Source: Roseibium sp. (GTDB lineage: Bacteria > Pseudomonadota > Alphaproteobacteria > Rhizobiales > Stappiaceae). From it: a stretch of DNA of 64,000 nt. The stretch is taken from NCBI GenBank assembly GCA_017643925.1, contig JAEPML010000015.1:62001-126000 (forward strand). Direction: 5' to 3'. The notes beneath the pieces are model-generated. The model did not search any database and was not told the origin of the DNA. It saw only the letters and a program-made list of their open reading frames with translations. The translations under genes and the position numbers were made by a program. Shown here in pieces: positions 1 through 7,298 of the stretch; the stretch's first letter is position 1, and the number at the start of each line of letters is the position of its first letter.

Positions 1-923
1 AACATGATCGACACGCCGAGAAAAGCTGTTGCACCGCTCTGGTCAAATGGCGGCGAAACCTCGACAAGATCCGCCCCGACAATGTTGACCCCGTCGAGCA
101 ACCGGGCGACTTGCAGAGCCTGAAAAGAATTCGGGCCGCCAACTTCGGGTGTCCCGGTTCCAGGTGCGAAGGCCGGATCGACAAAATCAATGTCATAGGA
201 AACATAGGTTTCCTGCTTCCCGGCGATCTCCCGGGCTTCGGACATGACATCTTCGACGCCCCGGTCGTGAAACTCCTCAATCGCAATGACGCGTATGCCG
301 ACACTGTCCGCGAAGTCCCGATCCTCGCTGTCATAGGCTGTCCCGCGAATGCCGATCTGCACGACCCGCTTCGGATCGAGGAGCCCCTCCTCGACCGCCC
401 GGCGAAAGGGCGTGCCGTGAGTGTATTGCATACCGCCGAAATAACTTGCGAACAGATCTGTGTGACTGTCGAAATGGATCATGCCCAGGGGACGGTTTCT
501 GGCAAGAGACCTCAGGATCGGCAGCGAGCACAGATGATCGCCTCCCGCCGAAAGCGGGATGATCCGGGCCTCCACGACACGGTCGTAAAAAGCGGTCATC
601 CGCTCAAGACTGTCTTCGACGCTCGCCGGGTTGGGGCCAACATCTCCAAGGTCTGCGCAATTGACCAGCTCGAAAGGACGGACACCAGTTGCGCCATTCT
701 GCGCACGGATCATGGTCGACATGTCGCGCAGCTGACGCGGTCCGTGGCGCGGTCCCGGTCGGTTGGTCGTTCCGCCGTCCCAGGGTGTTCCGATGAGCCC
801 TACCTGGACATCTCGCAATTTCGGATCGTCCATGTCGACATGAGGCAGCCGCATGAAAGTCGGCACACCGGCAAAACGTGGCAAATCGAAACCTGAGACA
901 GGGTGGAAAAAGGGGTCGGTCAC
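1..923 (-). CDS. speB: Agmatinase/guanidinobutyrase-type ureohydrolase (arginase family), 3' end cut by window edge
   Basis: Arginase-superfamily enzyme that hydrolyses a guanidino compound such as agmatine or guanidinobutyrate to an amine and urea with two manganese ions. The translation from GTG at 921-923 shows the family metal motifs in order: GGDH, then DSHTD, then DIDFVDPAFAPGTGTPEVGG. The start is supported by AAGGA eight bases upstream. The reading frame stays open to base 1, so the C-terminus is missing. It follows the cupin gene by about 108 bases on the same strand and may be the last gene of the leftward ivd operon. The exact guanidino substrate cannot be told from the sequence; the PGTGTPE loop is shared by agmatinases and guanidinobutyrases. 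Confidence 0.88.
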   Translation of the reverse strand, partial: MTDPFFHPVSGFDLPRFAGVPTFMRLPHVDMDDPKLRDVQVGLIGTPWDGGTTNRPGPRHGPRQLRDMSTMIRAQNGATGVRPFELVNCADLGDVGPNPASVEDSLERMTAFYDRVVEARIIPLSAGGDHLCSLPILRSLARNRPLGMIHFDSHTDLFASYFGGMQYTHGTPFRRAVEEGLLDPKRVVQIGIRGTAYDSEDRDFADSVGIRVIAIEEFHDRGVEDVMSEAREIAGKQETYVSYDIDFVDPAFAPGTGTPEVGGPNSFQALQVARLLDGVNIVGADLVEVSPPFDQSGATAFLGVSIM

Positions 924-1031
924 GCGCGCTATCCTTGGCTGGCTGGGTTGACCGATCTAACCAGAACCGGGAGCAACATCCAAGTTTGGAAACAAGCTGA
1001 AGGCGTCAAGAAAAGGACGCGTCAGATCCGC

Positions 1032-1418
1032 TCAAAAACTCGCGACCCAGGCGCCCTCGATATACTCGGCCTCATCATCGCCGGGCCATGGCGGCATGGA
1101 AATACAGATGAATTCCAGTGGTTCGTTCCCGGTGTTGCGGTACTGAAAGGCTGTGCCGACGGGAATGTCGATCGATACGCCGGGTTCAAGATCCGTGATT
1201 CGTTCTTCAACCCCGTCGCTCCGCCAGATCTGCCCTGCACCCTTGAGCACATGCCAGAACTCACTGACGGTCCGGTGGCGTGTCGCCTTGTTGACCAGAC
1301 CGGCCGGGACGGTCGAATGAATCATGTTTCCGGTCGGCCCATCCATGATGAAGCGGATATCGGCTCCTGCCGGCGACTTCGCATCGGGTTCCGTCGGGAG
1401 CCTGGTCTGCTTCATCAT
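1032..1418 (-). CDS. Cupin-domain protein
   Basis: Small single-domain cupin of 128 residues. The middle has a cupin-like histidine/glutamate pattern (RHRTVSEFWHVLKG, residues about 47-60) followed by a second strand motif around GVSIDIPVGTAFQYRN, consistent with a metal-binding beta barrel. No catalytic domain is fused, so it could be a small isomerase or dioxygenase, or a sensor. It starts 27 bases after the end of ivd on the same strand and is probably co-transcribed with it. The substrate is unknown. Two ATG codons stand in tandem at the start; I used the first. Confidence 0.8.
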   Translation of the reverse strand: MMKQTRLPTEPDAKSPAGADIRFIMDGPTGNMIHSTVPAGLVNKATRHRTVSEFWHVLKGAGQIWRSDGVEERITDLEPGVSIDIPVGTAFQYRNTGNEPLEFICISMPPWPGDDEAEYIEGAWVASF

Positions 1419-1445
1419 CTTCTCTTTTTGTCCTTGAAATCCGGC

Positions 1446-2618
1446 TCATGATGTCTTGTTGAACAGTTCGCGGCCAATCAACATCCGCCGGATCTCGGAC
1501 GTGCCTGCGCCGATTTCGTAGAGTTTCGCATCACGCAGGAGCCGCCCGGTCGGATATTCGTTGATATACCCATTTCCGCCCAGAAGCTGGATAGCGTCCA
1601 GCGCCATTTTTGTCGCGTTTTCAGCAGCATAAAGAATGGCGCCTGCAGCATCTTCGCGGGTGGTCTCACCACGGTCACATGCCTTGGCAACTGCATAGAC
1701 GTAGGACTTCGACGCATTCATGCTGACATACATGTCAGCCACCTTGCCCTGAACCAGCTGGAACGTCCCGATCGGTTTACCGAACTGCTCGCGCTCGTGG
1801 ATATATGGAATGACCACATCCATGGCGGCCTGCATGATCCCGATCGCACAAGCGGCAAGGACAGCGCGCTCATAATCCAGTCCGGACATCAGGACATTGA
1901 CGCCCTTGCCGACTTCACCAAGCACGTTTTCTTCCGGAACCTCGCAATCCTGGAACACCAGCTCTCCCGTTTCCGAACCCCGCATGCCAAGCTTGTCGAG
2001 CTTCTGGGCAACTGAAAATCCGGGGAAGTCCTTCTCGACCAGGAATGCAGTGATTCCCTTTGGACCTGCGGTCGGGTCCGTCTTGGCGTAGATGATCATG
2101 GTTTCCGCAGACGGGCCGTTGGTGATCCACATCTTGGAGCCGTTCAGAATATAGCGGTCGCCTTTCTTTTCGGCGGTCAGCTTCATCGAGACGACATCGG
2201 ATCCGGCACCCGGCTCGGACATGGCCAATGCTCCGAGATGCTCGCCGGTCACAAGCTTCTCCAGATAACGCTTCTTCTGTTCGTCAGTGCCCCAGCGGCG
2301 CAATTGGTTCACGCAAAGGTTCGAGTGAGCGCCATAGCTGAGCCCGATGGACGCCGATGCGCGGCTGACTTCTTCCATCGCGATACAGTGTTCCAGATAT
2401 CCGAGACCGGAGCCACCCCACTCCTCCTCGACCGTTATGCCATGCAGCCCGAGTTCACCCATTTCGGGCCAGATCTCGCGGGGAAACCAGTCTTCCCGGT
2501 CGATCTTCTCAGCCAGCGGTGCAATCCTGTCCTGGCTGTAGGACCGCACAGTATCGCGGAGCATGTCTGCGGTTTCACCGAGATCGAAGTTGAAACCCGG
2601 AAAATCGTTGCGGATCAT
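1446..2618 (-). CDS. ivd: Isovaleryl-CoA dehydrogenase
   Basis: FAD-dependent acyl-CoA dehydrogenase that oxidises isovaleryl-CoA to 3-methylcrotonyl-CoA in leucine catabolism. The 390-residue length fits the family. Visible features are the N-terminal helical domain, the FAD-binding stretch LAMSEPGAGSDV, the WITNG motif, and the C-terminal YEIGAGTSEIRRMLIGREL. A glutamate in the GLDYERAVLAA segment sits where isovaleryl-CoA dehydrogenases carry the catalytic base, unlike straight-chain acyl-CoA dehydrogenases. The ATG has GGAGG seven bases upstream. It lies in a leftward cluster with a MerR regulator, thioesterase and acetyltransferase, which supports control by the MerR protein. No methylcrotonyl-CoA carboxylase is present in the window; the carboxylase found further right is of propionyl type. 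Confidence 0.92.
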   Translation of the reverse strand: MIRNDFPGFNFDLGETADMLRDTVRSYSQDRIAPLAEKIDREDWFPREIWPEMGELGLHGITVEEEWGGSGLGYLEHCIAMEEVSRASASIGLSYGAHSNLCVNQLRRWGTDEQKKRYLEKLVTGEHLGALAMSEPGAGSDVVSMKLTAEKKGDRYILNGSKMWITNGPSAETMIIYAKTDPTAGPKGITAFLVEKDFPGFSVAQKLDKLGMRGSETGELVFQDCEVPEENVLGEVGKGVNVLMSGLDYERAVLAACAIGIMQAAMDVVIPYIHEREQFGKPIGTFQLVQGKVADMYVSMNASKSYVYAVAKACDRGETTREDAAGAILYAAENATKMALDAIQLLGGNGYINEYPTGRLLRDAKLYEIGAGTSEIRRMLIGRELFNKTS

Positions 2619-2644
2619 TTCATTTCCTCCAAAGGCTCCCGGCG

Positions 2645-3091
2645 TCAGGAGCGTTCGTATCGTACGTAATCACTGAGTGTCCCGATCCGGTCGTACAGGA
2701 GACGGGCCCGGTCGTTGTTCTGATTTGTGTGCCAATAAACCTTGCCACTGGCGGTCGGTGCAGCGTCGGCCGCTGCATAGACCGCTTCGATGAGCTTGCG
2801 GCCAACGCCCCCGCCCCGAACAGCGAGGTTCACATAAAGGTCTTCCAGGTAGCAGACCTGCTCGACAGACCAGGTGCTGTCGTGAAACAGGAAGTGGACA
2901 AAACCGACAAGTTCGCCATCTCGCTCCGCGACAAGGGCCTCGTGAAAGCCCTGCGACAGCAGGCGCTTGAAAAGCGTGTCGGTAACTTCCGGTGCCAGCT
3001 CCTGCTCGTAGAATTCAAGATAGTGTTGCCACATCGTGCGCCAGCTCGGCGCATCAGCTGCGGCCAGAGGTCGAATGACAGTCTCCGACAT
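2645..3091 (-). CDS. GNAT-family N-acetyltransferase
   Basis: Acetyl-CoA-dependent acetyltransferase of 148 residues. The N-terminal part reads like a GNAT fold (VIRPLAAADAPSWRTMW), and the acetyl-CoA binding motif is visible as DLYVNLAVRGGGVGRKLIEA, followed by the late-strand segment KVYWHTNQNNDRARLLYDRIG found in small GNAT enzymes. The acceptor is unknown. It sits three bases after the thioesterase and 26 bases before ivd, so it is very likely part of the same transcript. Confidence 0.88.
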   Translation of the reverse strand: MSETVIRPLAAADAPSWRTMWQHYLEFYEQELAPEVTDTLFKRLLSQGFHEALVAERDGELVGFVHFLFHDSTWSVEQVCYLEDLYVNLAVRGGGVGRKLIEAVYAAADAAPTASGKVYWHTNQNNDRARLLYDRIGTLSDYVRYERS

Positions 3092-3094
3092 GTT

Positions 3095-3538
3095 TCAGTC
3101 CTTTACGCCTGCAACGCTCATCAGTGTGAACAAACCCGTGGCAACGTGAACCTGTTCGCCGTCGTCCAGGCCATATACATCGGCCTTGGCGATTGTCAGG
3201 GTCCTGCCGGGCTTCACAACCCGTCCCCTGGCCAGCAGAACAGACTGTTTTGCCGGGTTGAGCAGGTTGACCTTGTATTCACTGGTCAGGACGCCGACGC
3301 CCGCTTCAAACAGGCTGAGCGCTGAATAGCCGGCTGCGCTGTCGGCAATCGACGATGTTGCACCTGCATGAAAGAAACCATGCTGCTGGGTCAGTTCGGC
3401 GCGCATGTTCAGCTCGATGTCCACGGCCCCGGGAGCAAGATGCACCAGTTCGGCCCCGAGCAGCGTCATGAAGTGCTGCGCCTGAAAACTTGCCCTGACC
3501 CGAGACTGCCAGTCAGGATCCCGCGTAACCAGTTCCAT
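3095..3538 (-). CDS. PaaI-type hotdog thioesterase
   Basis: Single hotdog-fold protein of 147 residues resembling acyl-CoA thioesterases of the PaaI group. The signature region is TQQHGFFHAGATSSIADSAA (residues about 50-69), which contains the HGG-like turn and the acidic residue of the active site. It would release free acids from CoA thioesters, perhaps relieving CoA sequestration during branched-chain degradation. Its ATG overlaps the stop of the MerR gene (TGATG), so translation is probably coupled to the regulator. Confidence 0.87.
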   Translation of the reverse strand: MELVTRDPDWQSRVRASFQAQHFMTLLGAELVHLAPGAVDIELNMRAELTQQHGFFHAGATSSIADSAAGYSALSLFEAGVGVLTSEYKVNLLNPAKQSVLLARGRVVKPGRTLTIAKADVYGLDDGEQVHVATGLFTLMSVAGVKD

Positions 3539-3939
3539 CAGACATCCTCCGACAGGGACGAAGTATCGAGTTCGGACATGCGTGCATGAGCGCCGGCTTC
3601 GACTTCATCCAGCTCCAGAAGCGTCAACTCGATATCACGTTGTTTTTCAAGAAGTTCCTCGCGGCGGGCAGCGATCTTGTCCAGAAGCAGGCGCAACTGC
3701 CCGGTTTCGCCCGGAGCACTGGCATACATCTCGATCATTTCCTTGATCTCGTTCAGGGAAAAACCGAGGCGCTTGCCCCGCAAGATCAGCTTGATGCGCG
3801 TCCGGTCGCCCGGCGTGTACAGGCGTTGCCTGCCTCTGCGTGTCGGTGCAACAAGGCCCTGCGCCTCATAAAAACGCAGGGTGCGCGTCGTGATGTCGAA
3901 TTCCTGCGTAAGCTGGGTAATTGTAAAATAGCGTTGCAT
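3538..3939 (-). CDS. MerR-family regulator, probably LiuR-like
   Basis: Transcription factor of 133 residues with an N-terminal winged helix (YFTITQLTQEFDITTRTLRF, then YEAQGLVAPTRRGRQRLY) and a C-terminal coiled coil for dimerisation. It lacks the clustered cysteines of metal-sensing MerR proteins. The start at 3939 is preferred over an upstream GTG because GAAGGA lies six bases before it. It heads an operon with a thioesterase, an acetyltransferase and ivd, the context of LiuR, the regulator of leucine and isovalerate use in proteobacteria. A near-palindromic site lies just upstream at 3973-3988. The family call is firm; the LiuR identity is inferred from context. Confidence 0.85.
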   Translation of the reverse strand: MQRYFTITQLTQEFDITTRTLRFYEAQGLVAPTRRGRQRLYTPGDRTRIKLILRGKRLGFSLNEIKEMIEMYASAPGETGQLRLLLDKIAARREELLEKQRDIELTLLELDEVEAGAHARMSELDTSSLSEDV

Positions 3940-3972
3940 GCCCGATCCTTCTTGCAGGCACACTTCCCTCTT

Positions 3973-3988
3973 TTTACGTTAAAGTCAA
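3973..3988. promoter_or_regulatory. Putative MerR/LiuR operator
   Basis: The 16 bases TTTACGTTAAAGTCAA form an imperfect palindrome centred 5' of the MerR gene. They differ at two positions from the perfect palindrome TTTACGTTAACGTAAA, which resembles the LiuR consensus as I recall it. A minus-strand TTGACT (-35-like) overlaps the site, as expected for MerR-type promoters where the dyad lies in the promoter spacer. Confidence 0.5.
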
Positions 3989-4029
3989 TACATCAATTTT
4001 TTAATATAAAAAACATATATTTATCAAAT

Positions 4030-4737
4030 CTATTTCAGGTCTTTCAAGCCGGCTTCGCTGTTGAGGACATTCAGGTCAACGTCGCCCTGAATACCCTTGA
4101 CGGTCCCACTGTCGTGATACTGCCAGACCAACCAGTCCTTTGAATAAGACGGGGAGTGCCAGATCGACCGGGTCCAGAGGCGCCTGTTGAGTCCACGACC
4201 TTTCAGGAAGGCCTCGTAGAAATCGGCAGGTGCATAGAACACCACGCGCTTGCCGACTTTCTGTTCCACGATGGCTGCAAACTGGCTTATCTCGCCCAGA
4301 ACCTCAGCGACGGCCATTTGGTTATCGCAGTCGCCTGAAATTTCCAGATCCACCACAGGCGTCAGCATGTCTTGATCGTCAGGCAGAACACTCAGGAAAT
4401 TGGCAGCCTGCTTCGCACCTGGCTTGCACATATTGAAATAATGATAGGCGCCGCGCGGCAAACCCACGGCTCCCGCACCCGCCCAGTTCCTGGCAAAGGC
4501 GGGATCCTTGAAGCCCTCCCCCTCGCTTGCCTTCATGTAGACGAAGGATACATCGTCGCCAGCGACCTGCGCCCAGTCGATGTCGCCCTGATGGTGCGAA
4601 ACATCAATGCCCCGAATGGGAAAATCGTCCCGGTCTGGTTCCCAGTTCATGAAGAAAAAGGCCGCTCCTGCAATGCAAATGACGCCACCAACCACGACGT
4701 AGAATAGTGTTCGCAGCACTGCCTGCAAGAATTTCAT
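4030..4737 (-). CDS. Glycoside hydrolase family 25 muramidase, membrane-anchored or exported
   Basis: Lysozyme-like enzyme expected to cut the MurNAc-GlcNAc bond of peptidoglycan. The 235-residue protein starts with a hydrophobic segment (residues about 7-29), a signal anchor or signal peptide, then a GH25 barrel beginning GIDVSHHQGDIDW. The catalytic acidic pair is visible in PVVDLEISGDCD, and the barrel closes with WQYHDSGTVKGIQGDVDLN. The ATG at 4737 is chosen over an upstream TTG because GGCGGGGG stands five bases before it. It follows the VOC protein by 55 bases on the same strand. Confidence 0.88.
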   Translation of the reverse strand: MKFLQAVLRTLFYVVVGGVICIAGAAFFFMNWEPDRDDFPIRGIDVSHHQGDIDWAQVAGDDVSFVYMKASEGEGFKDPAFARNWAGAGAVGLPRGAYHYFNMCKPGAKQAANFLSVLPDDQDMLTPVVDLEISGDCDNQMAVAEVLGEISQFAAIVEQKVGKRVVFYAPADFYEAFLKGRGLNRRLWTRSIWHSPSYSKDWLVWQYHDSGTVKGIQGDVDLNVLNSEAGLKDLK

Positions 4738-4792
4738 TTTGCCCCCGCCCTTCTTCAAATGCGCCGGAACACTGCCCGAAACATCTTACCAA

Positions 4793-5218
4793 TCATGAAA
4801 GAAAATTCGGCCATAGCGGAGCCGCAGCCAGCTCCAGGACATTCCCGTCCGGGTCATTGAAATAGAGGCTGGTGCCTCCCGCCGGCCAGACGACTTCGCT
4901 GATGATCTCGACGCCGGCCTCGCCAAGATAGTCGCGCCAGGGCTGCAACTGATCGGACGCGATCCTGAAGGCGAAATGACTGTGGCCCGTCGTATCGTGC
5001 CCGGGGACCAACCCGCCCTTTGTCGGCACATCTTCGCCGGTATGACCTCTGTGAAACACCAGCAGCGTCTGGGCGGGACCGGCATCATACGCGTATAGCC
5101 GCTCACCCGCGACCATCCGCTTCAGGCCCAGTGTATCCGCGTAAAACTGATGGGCAGCCTCCATGTCGTCGACATAGACCGCGGTTTCCAGGATTCCGTC
5201 AATTGGAGGGCATTGCAT
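4793..5218 (-). CDS. VOC-superfamily (glyoxalase/bleomycin-resistance fold) protein
   Basis: A 141-residue protein with the two beta-alpha-beta-beta-beta modules of the vicinal-oxygen-chelate fold. The first begins ILETAVYVDDMEAAHQFYAD and the second includes GHSHFAFRI; the C-terminal module carries SLYFNDPDGNVLELA, the usual closing strand with the metal-ligand glutamate. Such proteins isomerise, open or sequester small molecules; the substrate cannot be named. It is transcribed divergently from the solute-binding protein gene and lies upstream of the GH25 gene. Confidence 0.87.
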   Translation of the reverse strand: MQCPPIDGILETAVYVDDMEAAHQFYADTLGLKRMVAGERLYAYDAGPAQTLLVFHRGHTGEDVPTKGGLVPGHDTTGHSHFAFRIASDQLQPWRDYLGEAGVEIISEVVWPAGGTSLYFNDPDGNVLELAAAPLWPNFLS

Positions 5219-5369
5219 CTCGATCGTGCTCCGGCCGTTTCGTCAGGCAACAAATCACAGATTTGTATAGACATTTGCAGAAAAATTGAAAATCGCGATT
5301 GACCAAACTTTGCAAAACACGACATCATCGCAATCTGCGATCGCTTCAAACAAAGCTTTCGTCACCAAG

Positions 5370-6293
5370 GTGTTAAATGCAAATTGGGCGGTACCAGTCA
5401 ACGAAGAAGATCCGGCTGCCTGTTTCGGCACGCTGCTGTCTGCGTTGCTGACGGTCCTGCCAGTTGCCGCACATGCGAAAATGGTGGTGACGGTTCAGGG
5501 ACCTGAAACCGTAACAGACACACGCTACGAGTATGATCAGGCCGTCATCCGCCTGGCGCTTGAGAAAACGAGAGACAAGTACGGCAACTTTCTCATCCAG
5601 CAAACACCGGTCGGGCAGAACTCTCACCGATCCCTGCTGACGGCGGTCAACGGTCTTTATCCCAATTACGTCGTCAAATACTCGATGAGCAGCAAGCTGC
5701 CCGAGGGCCTGACCGCAATTCCCTTTCCGGTGGACCTGGGGATCGTTGGGTATCGCGTTGCCTTTGTCTCGCACGAGACCAAGGAGCAACTCAAACAGGT
5801 CAAGTCGCTTGAAGATCTCAAACAGTTCGAAGTGATCCAGGGGATCGGCTGGCTGGACACTGACATCCTTGAACATCACGGTTTCAAGGTGCGTGATGGC
5901 GGGGACTTCGATGCCATGTTCACAATGGTCGCGCTCAACCGCTCGGATCTGTTCCTGAGAGGCGCCAATGAACTACTTGGTGAGTGGCGAACGCATTTGG
6001 TCATTCCGGAACTCACCTATGATGAAGCGATTTCAGTCTATTACCCGCTGCCGCGATTTCTGATCACGTCGGACAAGAACACCGAGCTCTCTCAGCGTGT
6101 TCATGAAGGACTGCTGGCAGCTTATGAAGACGGTTCATTGTTGAAACTCTGGGAGGAAAAATATCTGCCAAGCGTCGACTTTGCCGATCTGAAATCCCGA
6201 AGAGTGTTTCGCCTTGAAAACCCCTTTCTTCAAGGACTTGACCCCTCCTGGCAGAAATTTGTCTATCAGGTGGAAGGGGAACCAACCCAGTAA
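5370..6293 (+). CDS. Periplasmic solute-binding-like protein (SBP type 3 fold), start region possibly frameshifted
   Basis: Orphan extracytoplasmic binding protein; no permease or ATPase lies nearby. The mature part begins near KMVVTVQGPETVTD and shows the two-lobed pattern of family 3 binding proteins, ending with a helix AYEDGSLLKLWEEKY that is typical of the family. A hydrophobic stretch (ACFGTLLSALLTVLPVAAHA) looks like a signal peptide core and cleavage site. The in-frame start options are poor: GTG at 5370 leads into acidic residues instead of a positive n-region. ATG at 5377, in another frame, has AAGG seven bases upstream and encodes a basic n-region (MQIGRYQSTKKIRLP). A one-base indel near 5410-5425 would join it to the signal core. 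Confidence 0.7.
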   Translation: MLNANWAVPVNEEDPAACFGTLLSALLTVLPVAAHAKMVVTVQGPETVTDTRYEYDQAVIRLALEKTRDKYGNFLIQQTPVGQNSHRSLLTAVNGLYPNYVVKYSMSSKLPEGLTAIPFPVDLGIVGYRVAFVSHETKEQLKQVKSLEDLKQFEVIQGIGWLDTDILEHHGFKVRDGGDFDAMFTMVALNRSDLFLRGANELLGEWRTHLVIPELTYDEAISVYYPLPRFLITSDKNTELSQRVHEGLLAAYEDGSLLKLWEEKYLPSVDFADLKSRRVFRLENPFLQGLDPSWQKFVYQVEGEPTQ

Positions 6294-6342
6294 TCTCTTG
6301 AGAGTACGAGATTGTGGTGGAGGCTCCGCATTTCCCCTTCAC

Positions 6343-6651
6343 TCAATCTGCTTTCAATCCTTCCGCTGCCATGCGAGGGGCAAATTCCGTGATGGTGTAG
6401 CTGGCAATTCCGAACTCGTGGAAGGGATCTGCTTTGATCAGCTCCTCCACCTCGCTTCGCTCACGTCCTACGGCGAGAATGACACCGCCAGTTCTCGGTA
6501 CCTTTGCGCCTGAAGCAAGGAAGCGTCCGTTGGCATAGTTATCTTCCAGAAATTGCATATGGCCCGGAATGTGTGGCTCAACTTCGTGGATCGGAACAAC
6601 ATAGTGAAGGTCGATCACGAAGACATTCGCCCCCTTTGGAATATAGGACAT
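6343..6651 (-). CDS. YciI-family protein
   Basis: Small ferredoxin-fold protein of 102 residues with the YciI arrangement: an N-terminal strand (NVFVIDLHYV), a histidine-containing helix (VEPHIPGHMQFLEDNYANG), then FLASGAKVPRTGGVILA. The conserved His-Asp pair of YciI-like enzymes is suggested but its role is unknown. The start is supported by GGAGG eight bases upstream. It lies downstream of ohr on the same strand across an 84-base gap that contains a long inverted repeat. Confidence 0.85.
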   Translation of the reverse strand: MSYIPKGANVFVIDLHYVVPIHEVEPHIPGHMQFLEDNYANGRFLASGAKVPRTGGVILAVGRERSEVEELIKADPFHEFGIASYTITEFAPRMAAEGLKAD

Positions 6652-6672
6652 TTTCGTTTCCTCCGATCATGC

Positions 6673-6702
6673 AGGACCGCCGCTCCAAGGAGCGGCGATC
6701 CT
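6673..6702. repeat. Long inverted repeat between ohr and yciI
   Basis: Two arms (6673-6686 and 6689-6702) match over 13 of 14 positions around a two-base centre, including the perfect nine-base arms CGCCGCTCC and GGAGCGGCG. There is no T-tract on either side, so it is not a typical intrinsic terminator. It could stabilise the 3' end of ohr mRNA, attenuate read-through into yciI, or bind a protein. Confidence 0.6.
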
Positions 6703-6735
6703 GGTACCGTCTCTCAATCTGCGTAGAGCGCAGCG

Positions 6736-7161
6736 TTAGACCACGCTCAATTGAACATCAATGTTGTTGCGTGTGGCGTTGGAATACGGACACACCTGAT
6801 GGGCCTTGGCCACCAGGTCTTCCGCTTGCGCCCTGTCCAAACCGGGCAGCGACACTGCAAGCGCCACTTCGAGGCCGAAACCACCTTCGGAGCGAGGCCC
6901 GATACCGACGGTCGAGGTAATGGATGTATCGGCCGGCACGTTGATCTTTTCCTGCCCGCCAACGAATTTGAGCGCACCGACGAAACAGGCCGCATAGCCG
7001 GCCGCGAACAGTTCCTCGGGATTGTTTCCTGCGCCGCCTGCACCCCCGAGTTCTTTTGGCGTGGCGAGCTTAACGGCAAAGGTACCGTCCAGTGTTTCAG
7101 CACTTCCGTCGCGCCCGCCTGTCGCCTTGGCGCGTGTTTCATAAAGAACTTCGACTGCCAT
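6736..7161 (-). CDS. ohr: Organic hydroperoxide resistance protein (OsmC/Ohr family)
   Basis: Thiol peroxidase that reduces organic and fatty-acid hydroperoxides using a two-cysteine active site, normally recycled by lipoylated proteins. The 141-residue protein has the Ohr features LFAAGYAACFVGAL with the peroxidatic cysteine, and AHQVCPYSNATRNNI with the resolving cysteine. The N-terminal strand VEVLYETRAKATGGRDG is also typical. It is divergent from ohrR, with palindromic sites between them, the classic arrangement for peroxide-responsive control. Confidence 0.93.
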   Translation of the reverse strand: MAVEVLYETRAKATGGRDGSAETLDGTFAVKLATPKELGGAGGAGNNPEELFAAGYAACFVGALKFVGGQEKINVPADTSITSTVGIGPRSEGGFGLEVALAVSLPGLDRAQAEDLVAKAHQVCPYSNATRNNIDVQLSVV

Positions 7162-7194
7162 ATCTCACAACCCTTTTCATGATCCTCAAACTAT

Positions 7195-7206
7195 ATCGCA
7201 AACGAT
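7195..7206. promoter_or_regulatory. Putative OhrR operator, copy 1
   Basis: ATCGCAAACGAT fits an inverted repeat ATCG-N4-CGAT that occurs three times between ohr and the ohrR start. This copy lies closest to ohr, 15 bases centre-to-centre from copy 2. Confidence 0.5.
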
Positions 7207-7208
7207 TC

Positions 7209-7222
7209 TATCGTGCACGATA
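7209..7222. promoter_or_regulatory. Putative OhrR operator, copy 2 (perfect palindrome)
   Basis: TATCGTGCACGATA is a perfect 14-base palindrome in the ohr-ohrR intergenic region and the strongest of the three ATCG-N4-CGAT sites. It is a good candidate for the redox-regulated OhrR binding site. Confidence 0.6.
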
Positions 7223-7273
7223 TAATTATGCACATATACGAGCCACCAAGTCCGGTCAACAGCTTGCGACAAT

Positions 7274-7285
7274 ATCGCGCGCGAT
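7274..7285. promoter_or_regulatory. Putative OhrR operator, copy 3
   Basis: ATCGCGCGCGAT, a perfect 12-base palindrome of the same ATCG-N4-CGAT form, lies 14 bases before the ohrR start codon, where bound OhrR could autoregulate its own gene. Confidence 0.45.
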
Positions 7286-7298
7286 CTATAAGGGGGCG

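Noticed and set aside
5286..5369. Coding start of the solute-binding protein at TTG 5286
   Set aside because: The encoded segment is low in hydrophobicity, has no ribosome site and precedes the signal peptide core by more than 50 residues.
7092..7298. Upstream extension of the OhrR reading frame
   Set aside because: It overlaps the ohr coding region and the palindromic operators; a good ribosome site supports ATG 7299.
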